A DNA stretch of 64,000 bases from Paenibacillus sp. D2_2 (GCF_031199965.1 NZ_CP133605.1:1458501-1522500); one strand, 5' to 3'; shown: positions 49,560-60,661, counted from the first letter of the stretch. The notes: generated by a model not told the origin, from the sequence alone. Made by a program: numbers and translations.

Positions 49560-49592
49560 TTTTAAATTTATATAGTTTGAGGTGATTCCAAT

Positions 49593-50801
49593 ATGAGTCT
49601 ATCTATCGAAAAAGGTGCAAATGTATTGTGGGTTGATTTTATCGCGAATGGGGTTCGATTAGCGGATCGTGCGGAGATGCAGCGCCTTGTGAACAGTGCG
49701 AAGCAAGCTGGGGTAACCTACCTGGTGGTGGATGCTAAAATCCCCTATGGACATACGACCTTCCCAAGTTCTTATGCCTATCATGTAAGCCGCTGGTCGG
49801 ACGGACGATATCAGGTATGGGAAGGAAGAGACTTTCTTGCAGAAATGATAGAGGAAGCAAGTGTTGTAGGGCTTCAAGTCATTGCTAACGTAGATGTATT
49901 CGCAGAAGGGACGACTCGTTCAAGAGATGGTATTGCTTACGACAAAAAGGATTGGCAGGTCATGCTGTATCAGCCGAGTCTTTCTTCAGAACCGGTAGCC
50001 GCTGAAAATGCGGATGATGATACGATCTTTGTGAATCCGATTCATGAAGAAGTTCAACAGCATGAGCTTGGGATTCTGAAGGAGATTGCCTCGAACTATA
50101 AAATTAGTGGTATTGTGCTAGACCGCTGCCGCTATCCGAATGTCTATGGTGATTTTAGCGAATTAAGCAGGAGAGCATTCGAACAATATATTGGGCAGCC
50201 GGTAGTACAATGGCCACAGGACATATTTACCTTAGAAGAAGGTACGAAACAAATCGAGTATGGGCACTGGTTCGCGAAATGGACGGAATGGCGTGCGCTG
50301 AACATAAAACATTTCGTGCAATCTGCTAAGCAAGTTGTTCAATCCACAAATCCAAGTCTGTCCTTCAGCATTTATGTCGGATCGTGGTATCCGTTATATT
50401 ACAACGAAGGTGTCAATTGGGCCAGTGAAACGTATCGTTCGAATTTACCTTGGGCATCTGAAGAATATCATATTTCCGCATATGCCGATGAATTGGATTT
50501 CATTATGACAGGTTGTTATTATCCTGAAGTGCGAATTGAAGAAGCCGTACATAATGGCAGGCCTGCGGAATGGTACAGCGTAGAAGGCGCGATCCAAATG
50601 AGCCTAGAGGCAATTAACGGGCAAATTCCAGTCATCGCGAGCTTATATTTGAAGGATTATGAAGGAAACATTGATCAATTTGAAAAAGCTGTTCGGATGT
50701 GCCAAGAACGTACGCACGGTGTCATGTTGTTCGATGTGAGCCATCTGGAAGACTATAGCTGGTGGGAGAAGCTGGATGAAGTGTTGTCTGTTAATTCTTG
50801 A
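49593..50801 (+). CDS. Cytoplasmic GHL-type (alpha-amylase-like fold) putative glycoside hydrolase
   Basis: 402 aa, no signal peptide or SLH. It shares the barrel style of the GHL10-like domain upstream: GVTYLVVDAKIPYGHTTFPS, LQVIANVDVFAEGTTRSRDG, ISGIVLDRCRYPNVYGDF and LDFIMTGCYYPEVRIEEAV. The LDRCRYPN motif parallels LDYARYPG of the surface protein, so the Asp is probably catalytic. AGTTTGAGGTG precedes the ATG. It may act on products imported after wall-bound cleavage. Confidence 0.72.
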   Translation: MSLSIEKGANVLWVDFIANGVRLADRAEMQRLVNSAKQAGVTYLVVDAKIPYGHTTFPSSYAYHVSRWSDGRYQVWEGRDFLAEMIEEASVVGLQVIANVDVFAEGTTRSRDGIAYDKKDWQVMLYQPSLSSEPVAAENADDDTIFVNPIHEEVQQHELGILKEIASNYKISGIVLDRCRYPNVYGDFSELSRRAFEQYIGQPVVQWPQDIFTLEEGTKQIEYGHWFAKWTEWRALNIKHFVQSAKQVVQSTNPSLSFSIYVGSWYPLYYNEGVNWASETYRSNLPWASEEYHISAYADELDFIMTGCYYPEVRIEEAVHNGRPAEWYSVEGAIQMSLEAINGQIPVIASLYLKDYEGNIDQFEKAVRMCQERTHGVMLFDVSHLEDYSWWEKLDEVLSVNS

Positions 50802-50826
50802 TGGGTGGGACAAAATGAACAGCAAG

Positions 50827-50871
50827 CAGGTCGATTATGGTCAGGTACTACCATGATTGACCTGTTTTTTT
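50827..50871 (+). terminator. Terminator after the GHL-type gene
   Basis: CAGGTC..TATGG pairs with CCATG..GACCTG, followed by seven T. Confidence 0.85.
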
Positions 50872-50920
50872 GAGAACATTCGTTTTCTGACGTAGGTCTG
50901 TCAGTATTTTTATTATTATA

Positions 50921-51339
50921 GAATAGATGTAATATAACTTCTTTTAATCCTCGTATAGCCATCACCTTTAACCTACTTTCTTTTACATCATGTGAATCCA
51001 GAAAATATGGAGTAATTGTGAGTGGGCGTTGGCGGTTACTGAGAATGGAGCTAGATTTGGGATTCCTGACCGGTACATTGATACACCAGAGCTTCCCAAG
51101 AAATGATATTCAGCGGCAGTTTATTGAGTATCAGAAGCAGCAGGATCTCAGGAGCGCGGGGGACGCCAAAGGCTGGAGTGGATTTTATTGAAGAAACTCG
51201 TTATAGTGGAAAACTATATAGTGAAAAGGATATTCAGCTTAATGGGATAAGGGATTTAAAAAGAAAGCCTGATAGCCGCAAATACGGATATGCAGGGTTT
51301 GAGAATATAGAGGAGGAACCATGTCCTGGAGTAAATTGA
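50921..51339 (+). pseudogene. Orphan toxin-tip cassette (leader plus C-terminal end of a toxin)
   Basis: 50921-51025 repeats the leader of the deaminase toxin (40801-40906); 51026-51151 repeats codons from the late middle of that gene (42623-42754: LAVTENGAR, IPDRY, DIQRQFIEYQKQQDLR). The 1.7 kb between them is missing. An extra A near 51098-51101 breaks the frame. A new tip follows: GVDFIEETRYSGKLYSEKDI, then KRKPDSRKYGYAGFENIEEE, stopping at 51339 inside the next gene. The tip family is not recognised. This is a displaced toxin cassette retained with its immunity gene. Confidence 0.68.
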
Positions 51340-51889
51340 AGCAACAACTGGAGAGTTTTCTCTGTCCTGCGTTAGATGGAAGGGTTGAATACCGTGCAAC
51401 GGGTTATCGTTATTTACCTGATAAAGCAGGGCTTTGTTATATTTCTGTAGATAAAAAAGACGTACTCCGAATGAGTGATAGAACGAGTTCGATCCGATGG
51501 TATCAGACAGAGATGGAAATTAAAAATAACCCAGATGTCCAAATTCCGATCAGCGATGAAGAAATGGAAGCGGTCAGAAAGGATACCAAGGGACCGTTCC
51601 AGAGGATCGTCTAAAAGTCATTGCAAGAAACAGAAAAATAACAGAATATGCAAAAGAGCTTTTATCGGCACAGGCTTCATTAAGTAAATCTAATTTTGTC
51701 GTTGTAGCTAATCAATTTTTATCTACTTCTATAGAAGAAAACATCGAGAGCAATGATATCTTGTTGAATATTTTGGCTTTGGTGGACAGACGAATTGGGA
51801 AAAAACGAATTTTAAACATGTCCGAGAAGATGAAGTTAAAGCATCCCATTGTGCAGTATTTTTATGAACTACGGCGTAGTACATGTTAG
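51321..51889 (+). CDS. SF0329-like protein, probable immunity protein (frameshift)
   Basis: About 189 aa, ATG at 51321 behind GAGGAGG, overlapping the toxin-tip stop. It opens MSWSKLKQQLESFLCPALDG and continues VEYRATGYRYLPDKAGLCYI. At 51595 CCGTTCC should be CCGGTTCC; adding G joins KDTKGPVPEDRLKVIARNRK to the rest, ending at the TAG at 51887. I recognise it as the SF0329 type seen beside toxin cassettes in Bacillales; the immunity role is inferred from position and overlap. Confidence 0.72.
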
Positions 51890-51909
51890 AATAAAAAAAG
51901 TAATGATGA

Positions 51910-51940
51910 GAACTCTTCTAGCGAAGGGTTCTTGTTTTGT
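51910..51940 (+). terminator. Terminator after the SF0329-like gene
   Basis: GAACTCTTC pairs with GAAGGGTTC (one G-T pair) around TAGC, followed by TTGTTTTGTTT. Confidence 0.75.
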
Positions 51941-51987
51941 TTATACTGGAAAAGCCAATTTACATTCTAGGAGTTGTCTAACGAACT

Positions 51988-53177
51988 ATGAACAAGAAAG
52001 AAGTCGCGCACATACGCAAGCAGTTTAAGCTGGATAATCATTTAATGAATATTTACGATATTCTTAACGTGTACATTATGAAGGAAACGAACGAAATCTA
52101 TCACTGGGAGCGGAATCCCTTTGGGTTAGTGGATCGGGAGAAGCAGGAGCTGTATATGGGCAATTTCAAAAAACTGCTGACCGGCGAATTGGATCATAAG
52201 CTGTTCGAGCTCAAGTTTCAGGAGGAAGCGGAAGATCAGAAAGACCCTTCGCGGGTGCTGCTTCACCAAGCTATCCAGACTGGGGATCCGGACGAGTGGC
52301 AGGATCTGATGCTGCTGCTCGTGGACAAAATGATGGCGGACACGATGTATGAACGGGATACGGTCATTACGTTCGTGCGCGGACAATACTACCGACCGAC
52401 CAAGGCGAGGAATGATGAGGCCGAGGAGACAGGGAATGACGAAGTGTTCGGGCATCCGTTCATTCTATGCAGCGTGAACTCTACGGAGAAGCAGCGGAAG
52501 GCTCTCTTGTTCGACTATGTAGAGAGAGAGTTTAAGTACAATATCATTGTAGACCCGATTATCAAGCTCAGCACACCGGAGCAAGGATTCTTTTATCCTA
52601 GTGTGACGGACAATTATTCCGACGTAAACCGGCTTCTCTATTGTACGGGGAAATCCAATGATCCGAATGAGCGTTTCATCTCTGGGTCTTGAATGCGGAA
52701 CGGTCTGTGACGGCACTTGAAGAGAGAGGGATCTTTGAAGACATTGTGAAGGAAGTGGCGGGTGAACAGCTGGACTCAGCCACGATCGCACACGTATACG
52801 AGGAGATTCATCATGTGATTGAATCCCATCAGGATGAGGAAGAACCTGCGAAGCTGGATTATACTGATGTGGAACGCGTGCTGACAGCAAGCGGCATAGA
52901 TAATGTCACAAAGGAAGCCGTGGAACGGGCGTTTGAGACCATCGTTGACGATAAGAACTATGAACTGAAGGCGAACAGCGTGATCCCTAAATTCACGTCA
53001 AAATCGATCAAGATCGATACCAAGGTAGCCACGATTACCATCAGCCCACAGGATTTAAGGTATATTAAGCAGGTAAGCTTTCAAGGCAAACGCTGCATTA
53101 TGATTGAGGTTGACGAAGATGCCACCATTGAGGGCTTTACGCTGAGCACAGAGACATTATTGGAAAAGGCGGATTGA
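51988..53177 (+). CDS. DUF4317-family protein (frameshift)
   Basis: About 396 aa, ATG at 51988 with AGGAG upstream. It opens MNKKEVAHIRKQFKLDNHLM, as is usual for DUF4317. The frame breaks at 52680: TTCATCTCTGG lacks one base, probably a C; correction joins DPNERFI to WVLNAERSVTALEERGIFED. Function is unknown. Directly after the stop the next frame reads AIEAAIERLVNEASERFEQL and LLQKEQDKLNEDIKDIFESD, a coiled-coil-like segment that may be the true C-terminus if another base error lies at about 53175. It precedes a nuclease remnant and Wadjet genes. Confidence 0.75.
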
Positions 53178-53199
53178 AGCTGCTATTGAAAGACTTGTG

Positions 53200-53665
53200 A
53201 ATGAAGCTTCTGAAAGATTCGAGCAATTGTTACAAAAGGAACAAGATAAGCTTAATGAAGATATTAAGGATATATTTGAGAGTGATTTAGGTGAAGCCTT
53301 TACTTATCAGATCAATCTGAGGAACTAAGAGCATCTAATGTTAAGATTGGGAATTTCGAACATAAGGGGAATTATATGTTTTTGATCCAAAATATCGACT
53401 TGACCACAACCTCCCCATGGCGCTTGGTGAGATGCATAAGTATCGCGACGGAATCGTAAGAGAAGTAGATGGCAGTAGAGCCGTCAAAGAAGTGTATATT
53501 GTTACACCGGCACCAGGTAAGGAAAATTCAGGCCTGTATGCTGATGAATATCATCAGAAATATCAAATGGGGGCTTACTGCTTGAGACCGGGGGAGAATG
53601 GACAAGAGTTGGTAGATAAATTAATTGGGTTGATGGTTGATAGGCTTGGCAATGAGAATATTTGA
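53200..53665 (+). pseudogene. C-terminal remnant of a PD-(D/E)XK (PDDEXK_7/DUF2357-type) nuclease
   Basis: From about 53310 the text reads EELRASNVKIGNFEHKGNYM, then, after adding one G at 53378, VFDPKYRLDHNLPMALGEMH and KYRDGIVREVDGSRAVKEVY. The FDPKYR motif with a following HKYRD is the active-site end of the PDDEXK_7 family found in restriction-like genes. The N-terminal four-fifths of such a protein are absent and no start exists, so it is a relic. The 53200-53310 part is the coiled-coil segment noted under the DUF4317 gene. Confidence 0.6.
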
Positions 53666-53680
53666 GTGATTAATAGACGT

Positions 53681-53726
53681 GAATCGATTTGATAATGTGA
53701 AAAGTCAAATTAATTCACGTTTTTTA
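53681..53726 (+). terminator. Terminator before the Wadjet genes
   Basis: ACGTGAATCGATTTGA pairs with TCAAATTAATTCACGT, with a T6 run after. It resembles the terminator after jetC (60602-60653). Confidence 0.8.
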
Positions 53727-53882
53727 TAGAGAAAGTAATTATCCCGTTAGTGTAACAAACATATAAAATCGCCTTCTAGAATGTCCCACTGCGTGAGCAT
53801 CGTATTTTTGCTAGAATGAACGTGAGTATGGTCGTACAAATATGCGATCAAGATTACTTCCTCAGTAGGGAGTTGAGAGAAA

Positions 53883-55198
53883 GTGGATGGACAAGAGCCA
53901 TTATTGAGATATTTGCAACAACATATTTTACGAAGCGGAGAAGAGTTATCTCCAGAAAATCTTGAGAGACCTGTGAATTCAATCATAGATATCTCAATTG
54001 TTAAACGGACGGCTCGCACATATCGACAAGTAGGCGTATTAACGTTAGCAACGGATATACACCATGGGAACGATATATCTGTCCCGGATCCTGACTTGCT
54101 CAAGTGGACACCTGGACGCCGGGTTGCTCTAATAGATGAGACGAAAGCATTCGAGTGGCTCTCTTCGGGTTGGATTATGAAGGAGATGCGGTTGAAACGG
54201 GATGGAAGAACGATCGACAAGCTTTGCTATCGTATGGGGTATCGTTTGTTCGCTTTGCAGCAGCAGAGACAAGAGCAAGAGAGAGCAGAGCTAATGGAAC
54301 AGCTCGAATGCTGTCGGTTGAGAGCGGAACGATTACAGAGACAAGGGGATCAGGAGATACAGAGTGATAAGAAGGATCTACTATCTCTTTTGCAAAGCCG
54401 TCTCATTTCGCATAGCAGACTAACCATTGATGATCTAGAGGTGGCAGAGCCTTTTCCAGCTAAATGGAGTAATTTGAAGAGAATTCAATATCTGCATTTT
54501 GTACTGGCGTTTATTCTGATATCGGCCAAGCAAGTTGTTTTTGATTGGAAAGAGATTGGCGCGCAGTATTATGGGGAAATCGGAGGCTCTAAAGTTTTTG
54601 ATACACACAAAGATGAATTCATCAGAACGCTGGAACTATGGGCAGGACAACTGACAACCAGCCTCGGTTTGATCAGTCCCGGTCAGATTACCCCTATTTA
54701 TTTTTCGGGCCATTTAGAGGGACAATGGTCTGTCCATCGTTCAGGTCCAGTTCATGCATTGACGGATCTAGCTGTTGCACAGGATGATTACCATACCACG
54801 GCATCAACCCTTTGGTTGGTAGAGAACCGCGGATTCTGACCCGAATCGCCGCAGACCAACATTTTGCTAAGAAATCAGATTGCTTGATTATGTGTGTGGA
54901 TGGGCATATCCGTAGCTCACACAAAATACTGATTCACCAATTGGTTGCTAATAGCTCGATTAAACAGGTGTTGATGTGGAGTGACTATGATGAAGATGGT
55001 CTTGGCATTGCCAGGGAAATGATGGAGGCGGTCTCGGCCAGTAGGCTTATGTTAAAGTGGATTTGTCATGATCATCAGATCATAACGAATTGGATGGATT
55101 ACCAAACCTATATGAAGAAGCTGCTGCAGGAGAGTTCCTTAGAGCAGGAGCAAGTGCTGGGAGGATACAAGGAGTGGAATCGATGGATCGACCACTGA
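53883..55198 (+). CDS. jetD: Wadjet-type JetD: Toprim-domain nuclease subunit (frameshift)
   Basis: About 438 aa from GTG at 53883 (VDGQEPLLRYLQQHILRSGE). It has a winged-helix N-terminal part and DUF3322/DUF2220-like C-terminal Toprim fold. The frame breaks at 54831: CGCGGATTCTG should be CGCGGGATTCTG, giving STLWLVENRGILTRIAADQH, whose Glu is the Toprim glutamate, and the DxD of MWSDYDEDGLGIAREM follows. In Wadjet systems JetD cleaves small circular DNA extruded by the JetABC motor. It overlaps the jetA start by 16 bases. It is first in the operon, an unusual D-A-B-C order. Confidence 0.82.
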
Positions 55199-56641
55199 TA
55201 TCTATATTTGAAACAGAAGAGACCTCTGCGGAAATACATCAGTCGATGCGGGATATTGCGTATCTCTCAGGCGTGTTAAGCGATCTGGGATCGCAAAATG
55301 CTTTTCAGACACCTGCGGAGATATTGCGATTCTTGCGCATTATTCAACTGATCAATGAAGAAGCATTAGGACTTGATGAGCCTATTGAGAATTCAGACAC
55401 ATTATTCTACAGGTACCGGAATCGCTATAAGGACCCGAACCCCCAAGCCGTAAACGTGTTGAGCAGATTATTAATGTGCTGGTTAAATATAATTGGATCT
55501 CCAAGCAATCCAGGCAATTGAAAATGCGCGATGTCGGCAAAAGAATGATGGACGCCTTGATCCGTCTCGCCAATGATTCGCTAGCCTACTACATGCATGA
55601 TGATATTGGCAGATCCCTGTTCCAGGCTAGGCGTGATGCGGAACTGAGTGAAGCCTATGATGATCATGGCATCTCGGGAGGCAATCGGATCGCCAGTATG
55701 ATTCGAAATCTGGAGAATGCGATCGAACTGATGAGAGAGCGGGAGCTAGAGATGCTGGCCGATCGTGGGGCTCTGCCACAGCTTGAGTTGATTCATCAGC
55801 TCATGCAGGAGTTAGATGTCAAGTTGAATGAGCGTTTTCGTCAATTTCAGACGTTGGAGGATAGTCTGGTCTTGAGCGATTTGATGCAGCAAGGAACGAC
55901 TGCCCTGGCCGAAGGAACGAATCTGAGTCTCGGGATGATTCATAAGTACTTGAAATTCACAACGATGCAGCAGACGATGCTCTCCTCGACGATCCATCCC
56001 GAGAAGGTCCGAGAATTCATCATGAAGATGTATGACCCTCCGATAGAGTCCGATATTCCGAACAGCCATCAGCTGATGAGCTTTATGGAACAAGATCAGT
56101 ACCCGGGAGAAGCGGAAGATGGAATGTGGGTTCCTGTAAAGTTTGCTTCACCTCTATCGGCGGCAGCGATTGACGAGGCGGTTCACTATCTGGAGACTTA
56201 CGAGCCTATAGTTGACCCTGTCTCCGTACAGGATGAGGAAGAAGAGTATGTAGCAGAGGAAGTTACCGCTGACGAAGTCGGAGATTTGATCGGACAATCA
56301 GAATGGCTGCTGACGAAATCAATGATTCGCACCGAGGAGATCGAGGTATATATGGATCAGGTGCATGAAGCACCGATTGAACAAGTGGTGATAGAGTCGA
56401 CTTCTCCGGCATGGGGGATGCGATTAATGCATTAACTGCCGTCGCCGCTCTAATAGGCAGTAAGCGCATTTCGGTGGAGCCTGCTACAGAAGATGAGCTT
56501 CAGAATAAGCAGTTCGATAATAAAATGTGGGACTGGATGCTGCAAGAGGATCGGAGACAAATGGCGAAGCAAAGAGGTACTGGTCGAGTGAGCTCAACAG
56601 AGAAAGATACGACAGAGGAAGGGGATGGAGCGCATGAATAG
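55183..56641 (+). CDS. jetA: Wadjet-type JetA, kleisin-like subunit (two frameshifts)
   Basis: About 486 aa. The ATG at 55183 (MDRPLISIFETEETSAEIHQ) follows AAGGAG by 8 bases, inside the end of jetD. It is a largely helical kleisin-like (MukF-like) protein. Corrections: one base at 55452-55454 (GTAAACGTG, AAA should be AAAA or AAG) restores RVEQIINVLVKYNWISKQSR; one G at 56413-56417 (ATGGGGGATG) restores SPAWGDAINALTAVAALIGS and the end at 56641. It bridges the SMC heads. It overlaps jetB by eight bases. Confidence 0.8.
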
Positions 56642-57382
56642 CGATGAGATAAGTACTTTTAATTCTGAAATAGAGGCAGGAGAGAGTGGCGAGTCTAAGG
56701 ATATTGATTTTATAACGGATGAGTCCTCCCGTATTCCTTGAATGTGCTGCAATCTCTGAAAGGCATACTTGCGCAAGACGAGGAACTGGCATTCATGAAT
56801 ATTTTATTCTCATCATCAGCCACGCTGCGTGCAGGTAACTTTGGACTATCGAGAAAAGAAGTTGAGAAGCAGCTACGGATCACAGATCAGGATGAAGCCT
56901 TTTATTCCTTCATAACGCGGATCAATCAGGCTGTAGGTCGGTATTTCCAAGTAATCTACGATGAGAAAAGAGACCAGGTTATAGCGATGATGCGTGTCTC
57001 TGCTAGGGCTGCACGTAGTACACTGTCGAAGGAAAGTCTGGCGGTCCTGCTGTTCATGTTCTATCAACAAGAGGTGCTGCAGCATGAATTCACGCTGTTC
57101 GATCAATTGCTAAGCGCTTTTGGACATGAGACCACAAAGGCAAATCAGCGATTACTGCTTAATATAGATCCTTTGAAGAAGATTGGGGCGGTTGAGGAAT
57201 ATGACACGAATTCATTGGAGAAGGCATACCAATTAACGGCGATTGGTGTGAATATGTTCTCTGATTCTTTTCTTCGTAGAACGGTAGAATTCAGTCAATC
57301 CAACCAGTTGAGCAAGGAAGAAGTGCTGAAGTTCTTCAAGCGATACAACTTATATCGGGAAGGAGATGAGGAGACACAATGA
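56634..57382 (+). CDS. jetB: Wadjet-type JetB, MukE-like kite subunit (DUF4194-type; frameshift)
   Basis: About 249 aa. The ATG at 56634 follows GGAAGGGGATGGAG and overlaps the jetA stop. The first 34 codons are acidic and low-complexity. At 56736 CCTTGAATG should be CCCTTGAATG, joining ITDESSRIP to LNVLQSLKGILAQDEELAFM. The remainder is helical with winged-helix parts (LSKESLAVLLFMFYQQEVLQ). It ends ATGA-overlapped with jetC. Confidence 0.8.
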
Positions 57383-60300
57383 TACCTTGGAAAATGTGGT
57401 TCAGTGGGATCCGCGATTATTCGCCGACCGTGATGGATCTAGCGGGTCAGATGGAGCATGTTCTGATTACAGGCCCTAACGGGGCGGGAAAATCAACAAT
57501 TACCTATTGTATGGGTGCGGTGCTGTATTCGTCCAAGGTAGATATTGAGGGGCTCAAATCTCGTAATCTGCAAGCGGACGAGCCGTGGAAGGCGCATATT
57601 CGCCTTTTGTTCAGAAATGAAGGTCTTGATCGGCTGGATGCCCCCGACTATATTGAATTTACGCTGCGTATCTATCAGGACCCGGGACAACCGGTTAAGA
57701 AAGAATTCTTCATTGCCTCCGGGGATGATCCTGATCAGTGGGAGAACACCGTTCGTTATACATCTGGAGATCGCCAATATAATTTTACGGCCTATAAGAA
57801 GGATTTGCAGTATAAATACAAAATTGATCCGGACATGTTCTACTTAATCTGGTACCAGCAGGAAGTGAACCAATTCGCCGTTATGGACCCGCAGGAGCGA
57901 TTCCGGATTTTTGCTGAAATGCACGGCATTGATCGGGCGCAGCAGAGCTGGGAAGAGAGCATCGAGAAGCTGAAGGAGACGCAGGAAACGTTGCGTACTT
58001 CTGAGACAAATGTTCAGTACAAGAAGCAAATACTGAATATTCAGAGCACTGCGTTGCAGCGTTATGAGGAGAACCGCAGACGTCTCTTGGAAGGCGGACA
58101 ATTATACTCGCGATCATTGCTTCAGCTGGAGGATTATTATCGGCGGAAGAAGAGCAACTGAGCGGTCAGATGGAGCAGTTGGAGCTGGATATCGATGTGC
58201 AGCGGGACGGTATGAATGAGTTGGGAACACGTGAGGCAGTGGTATTAGAGCAGCTGAATGCGCAGGGAGAGCAAATGGAGCTGGCTCAGCAAGAGCTGGA
58301 TCGAACTGAGGAGACATTGCAGCACCTAAGGGATGAGATGAAGGAGACGGCGGCAGCTGTAAGGGGCTGGAAACTGAGCTGCAGCATGTAAGTAAGGAGA
58401 AGGAACGTATCCGTCGTACGGAGGATGAAGTGAAGGAACAACTGGCGGAGACGAAGCAACAATTAAGCGAAGCCATTCGTGAGAAAGAGTTGCGAGAGCA
58501 GGAACAGAGAAAATGTAATGGTTCGAAAGATCAACGCATCATGTTAATTTCCGAATTAAAGGTTGAGATAGATCGGGATAAGAAGATGGAGCTGGAGCAT
58601 AAGGAGCGGCTTGCCCAATATAAGAGTAGCCACTTTGTTCAGGAACGGTTGAATCAGCTTGATAGCTCTATCCAGAGGGAAAAGGATCAATTGCATGGTC
58701 AACGGCAAGAGATGGGTCAATTAGAGGAAGAACTCGTTCGTCTGGAACAAGCACAAGACTGGTCGGTGCGGCAGATGGAGTCGCTGGATTTTTTTCGCGT
58801 AAAAGGGGTACAGGCATTCACTCTAAGCGAGTTGGTTGAATTGGATGCGTCAGCTCATTTGAAGTGGGAAGAACGATTTGATGCGATAAAGTATACGATT
58901 TTCTTCGATGGAATGATGACGGAACCGCCTAATGATCTGTACCATGTTCCGTTGCGCAAAGTGGTGCCAGACCGTTCTATTACAGAGTTGCCAGATCTAC
59001 ATGTGAAGGTCAAGGAGGGGCTGGAAGAAGAATGGGTTCCTTATGCGATGAAGGCATTGTGGTGGATTGAGCAATTTTTCATAGATGGAATGTTCCAGAC
59101 TCGGCACGGGGTACTGATAGATCCGATGGGGATTCGTGGTTCGCAGGAGAAGGGGCGTTATATCCTAAGTGAACGGGCGCTAAGGCTTCGTAAAGAGAAG
59201 CTCACACAGCAGATTGATGATCTGAAGCGGCGGAGCGAAGAGCTTAGGGAACGGATTGGGCAGAGTACGCAAGAATATCAGACTCTAAGCAGTATGATCC
59301 AGCGGGTGCGTGAATCGGAAGCCTTCATGACGAAGGAGTATGAGCGGACGGAGCGGATCAGGAAGTTCGATGATGAGAATGTACGGGTTCTTGAGCTTAA
59401 GGACCGTATTCAGCAACTGGAACAAGAGCGTATCCGGTATAACGAAGAGGAAGTACGCTTGAGTCGTCTGGAGCAAGAGCTTCAAGTGGAGTCGGATTTC
59501 TACGTACAGCTTGGACAGTTGAAGGATAAATATGAAGCACTGAATGAAAGTAAACGACATTTGAACGATCTGAAGGCGCAGCTGGAGAAGCTGGAGATTC
59601 AATTGGAGCAAGCGGAGGAGCGGTTGAATCGGCTGGGACGTGAGAGGAAGAAGAAAGAACGGGAGCTGGGGGATGTTCGGGATCTGAAGGAGCAGCAAGA
59701 ACGGAATCTGAATCAGATGAGTAAGCAATTGGAGAATACCATAGATAACCGGAACGTGGCTCAGCAAGAACGAATCAGCAGCATTCAAGAGATTGAAGAG
59801 GTGAAGCAGCTTATTCCGGACATATATAACGAGGTTGTGGCTACGCATACGTCTAATCTCGCGGAATCATCTCTTAGCAAGCGTACTATTTCTGAGTTGC
59901 GGCAAGGTAGGGAGAAGGGGAAGATTGAGTTCGATTATGCTAGACAAGAACAGGGGATTGATCCAGCTGCACCTGAGAATTATAGGGTCGTCCAGGAGGA
60001 ATATGAGCGATTACAGAATGAGTACAACCGGACGAAGGTATTGTTCGAAGAGGACCAGATTCGTACGGATGAGCTAAAAAATGCGCTTGAGACGACCATT
60101 AACATGCGGGTGCTTGAGATTCGGCAGCGGTTCAGTTCTTATATGAGCCTATTTCAATTTGAAGGTGAGATTGATTGGGAGTCTTATGAGGATCGTAAGC
60201 AGCGCACTCATTTCAATCTATTCATCAAAGCCCGCAAGGAAGGGCATCGTGGAGCGCTTGAGGATGTCAGCGTCAAAGCCAGAGGCGGGAAAGTCGGCAA

Positions 60301-60598
60301 AGGCGTATCCGGCGGGGAAGAATCCTTAAGCTCATTATTGTTCGCGCTGGCTCTGTTGCAAAATTTGCAGACAGCCCCAGGCTTCATCGTACTAGACGAA
60401 TTCGACAGTGCTCTTGACGAACAGCGTAAGCTCAAAGTATTCGATCTTTACGTACATGAGCTCGAACGCAAGCTCATTATTCTCACCCCGAAATCCCACG
60501 AACCCTCTTACCTGGAACGCTTCTACAAAGCGTATATCGTCCATCATGATCCGACCGTACCGCGGAGTAAGGTGACGGGGATTGTGAGGCGGGGGTGA
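57379..60598 (+). CDS. jetC: Wadjet-type JetC, SMC/MukB-like ATPase (two frameshifts)
   Basis: About 1073 aa. Walker A GPNGAGKST is near residue 35, then a head region, a long coiled coil (about 185-930) broken by a hinge (about 440-560, DFFRVKGVQAFTLSELVELD), then the C-terminal head with signature GKGVSGGEESLSSLLFALAL and Walker B FIVLDEFDSALDEQRKL. Frame corrections: one G at 58142 (CGGCGG to CGGGCGG), giving EDYYRAEEEQLSGQMEQLEL, and one G at 58363-58366 (AGGGGCTGG), giving VRGLETELQHVSKEKERIRR. It is the DNA-extruding motor. Confidence 0.85.
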
Positions 60599-60601
60599 CT
60601 A

Positions 60602-60653
60602 AAAACGAGGATTATTTTGACAATGTGGAAAGTCGAAATAATCCTCGTTTTTT
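60602..60653 (+). terminator. Terminator after jetC
   Basis: AACGAGGATTATTT pairs with AAATAATCCTCGTT (14 bp) with an inner TGAC/GTCG and a T6 run. It is among the strongest in the window. Confidence 0.92.
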
Positions 60654-60661
60654 ATATGGAA

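Noticed and set aside
58114-59848. Leucine-rich minus-strand frames opposite the SMC gene
   Set aside because: They mirror coiled-coil codons (CAG/CTG) and carry no recognisable family.
51988-60598. Housekeeping condensin (MksBEF) instead of Wadjet
   Set aside because: Association with a Toprim-type JetD, a short SMC and neighbouring defence relics favours Wadjet, although only profile searches can settle it.
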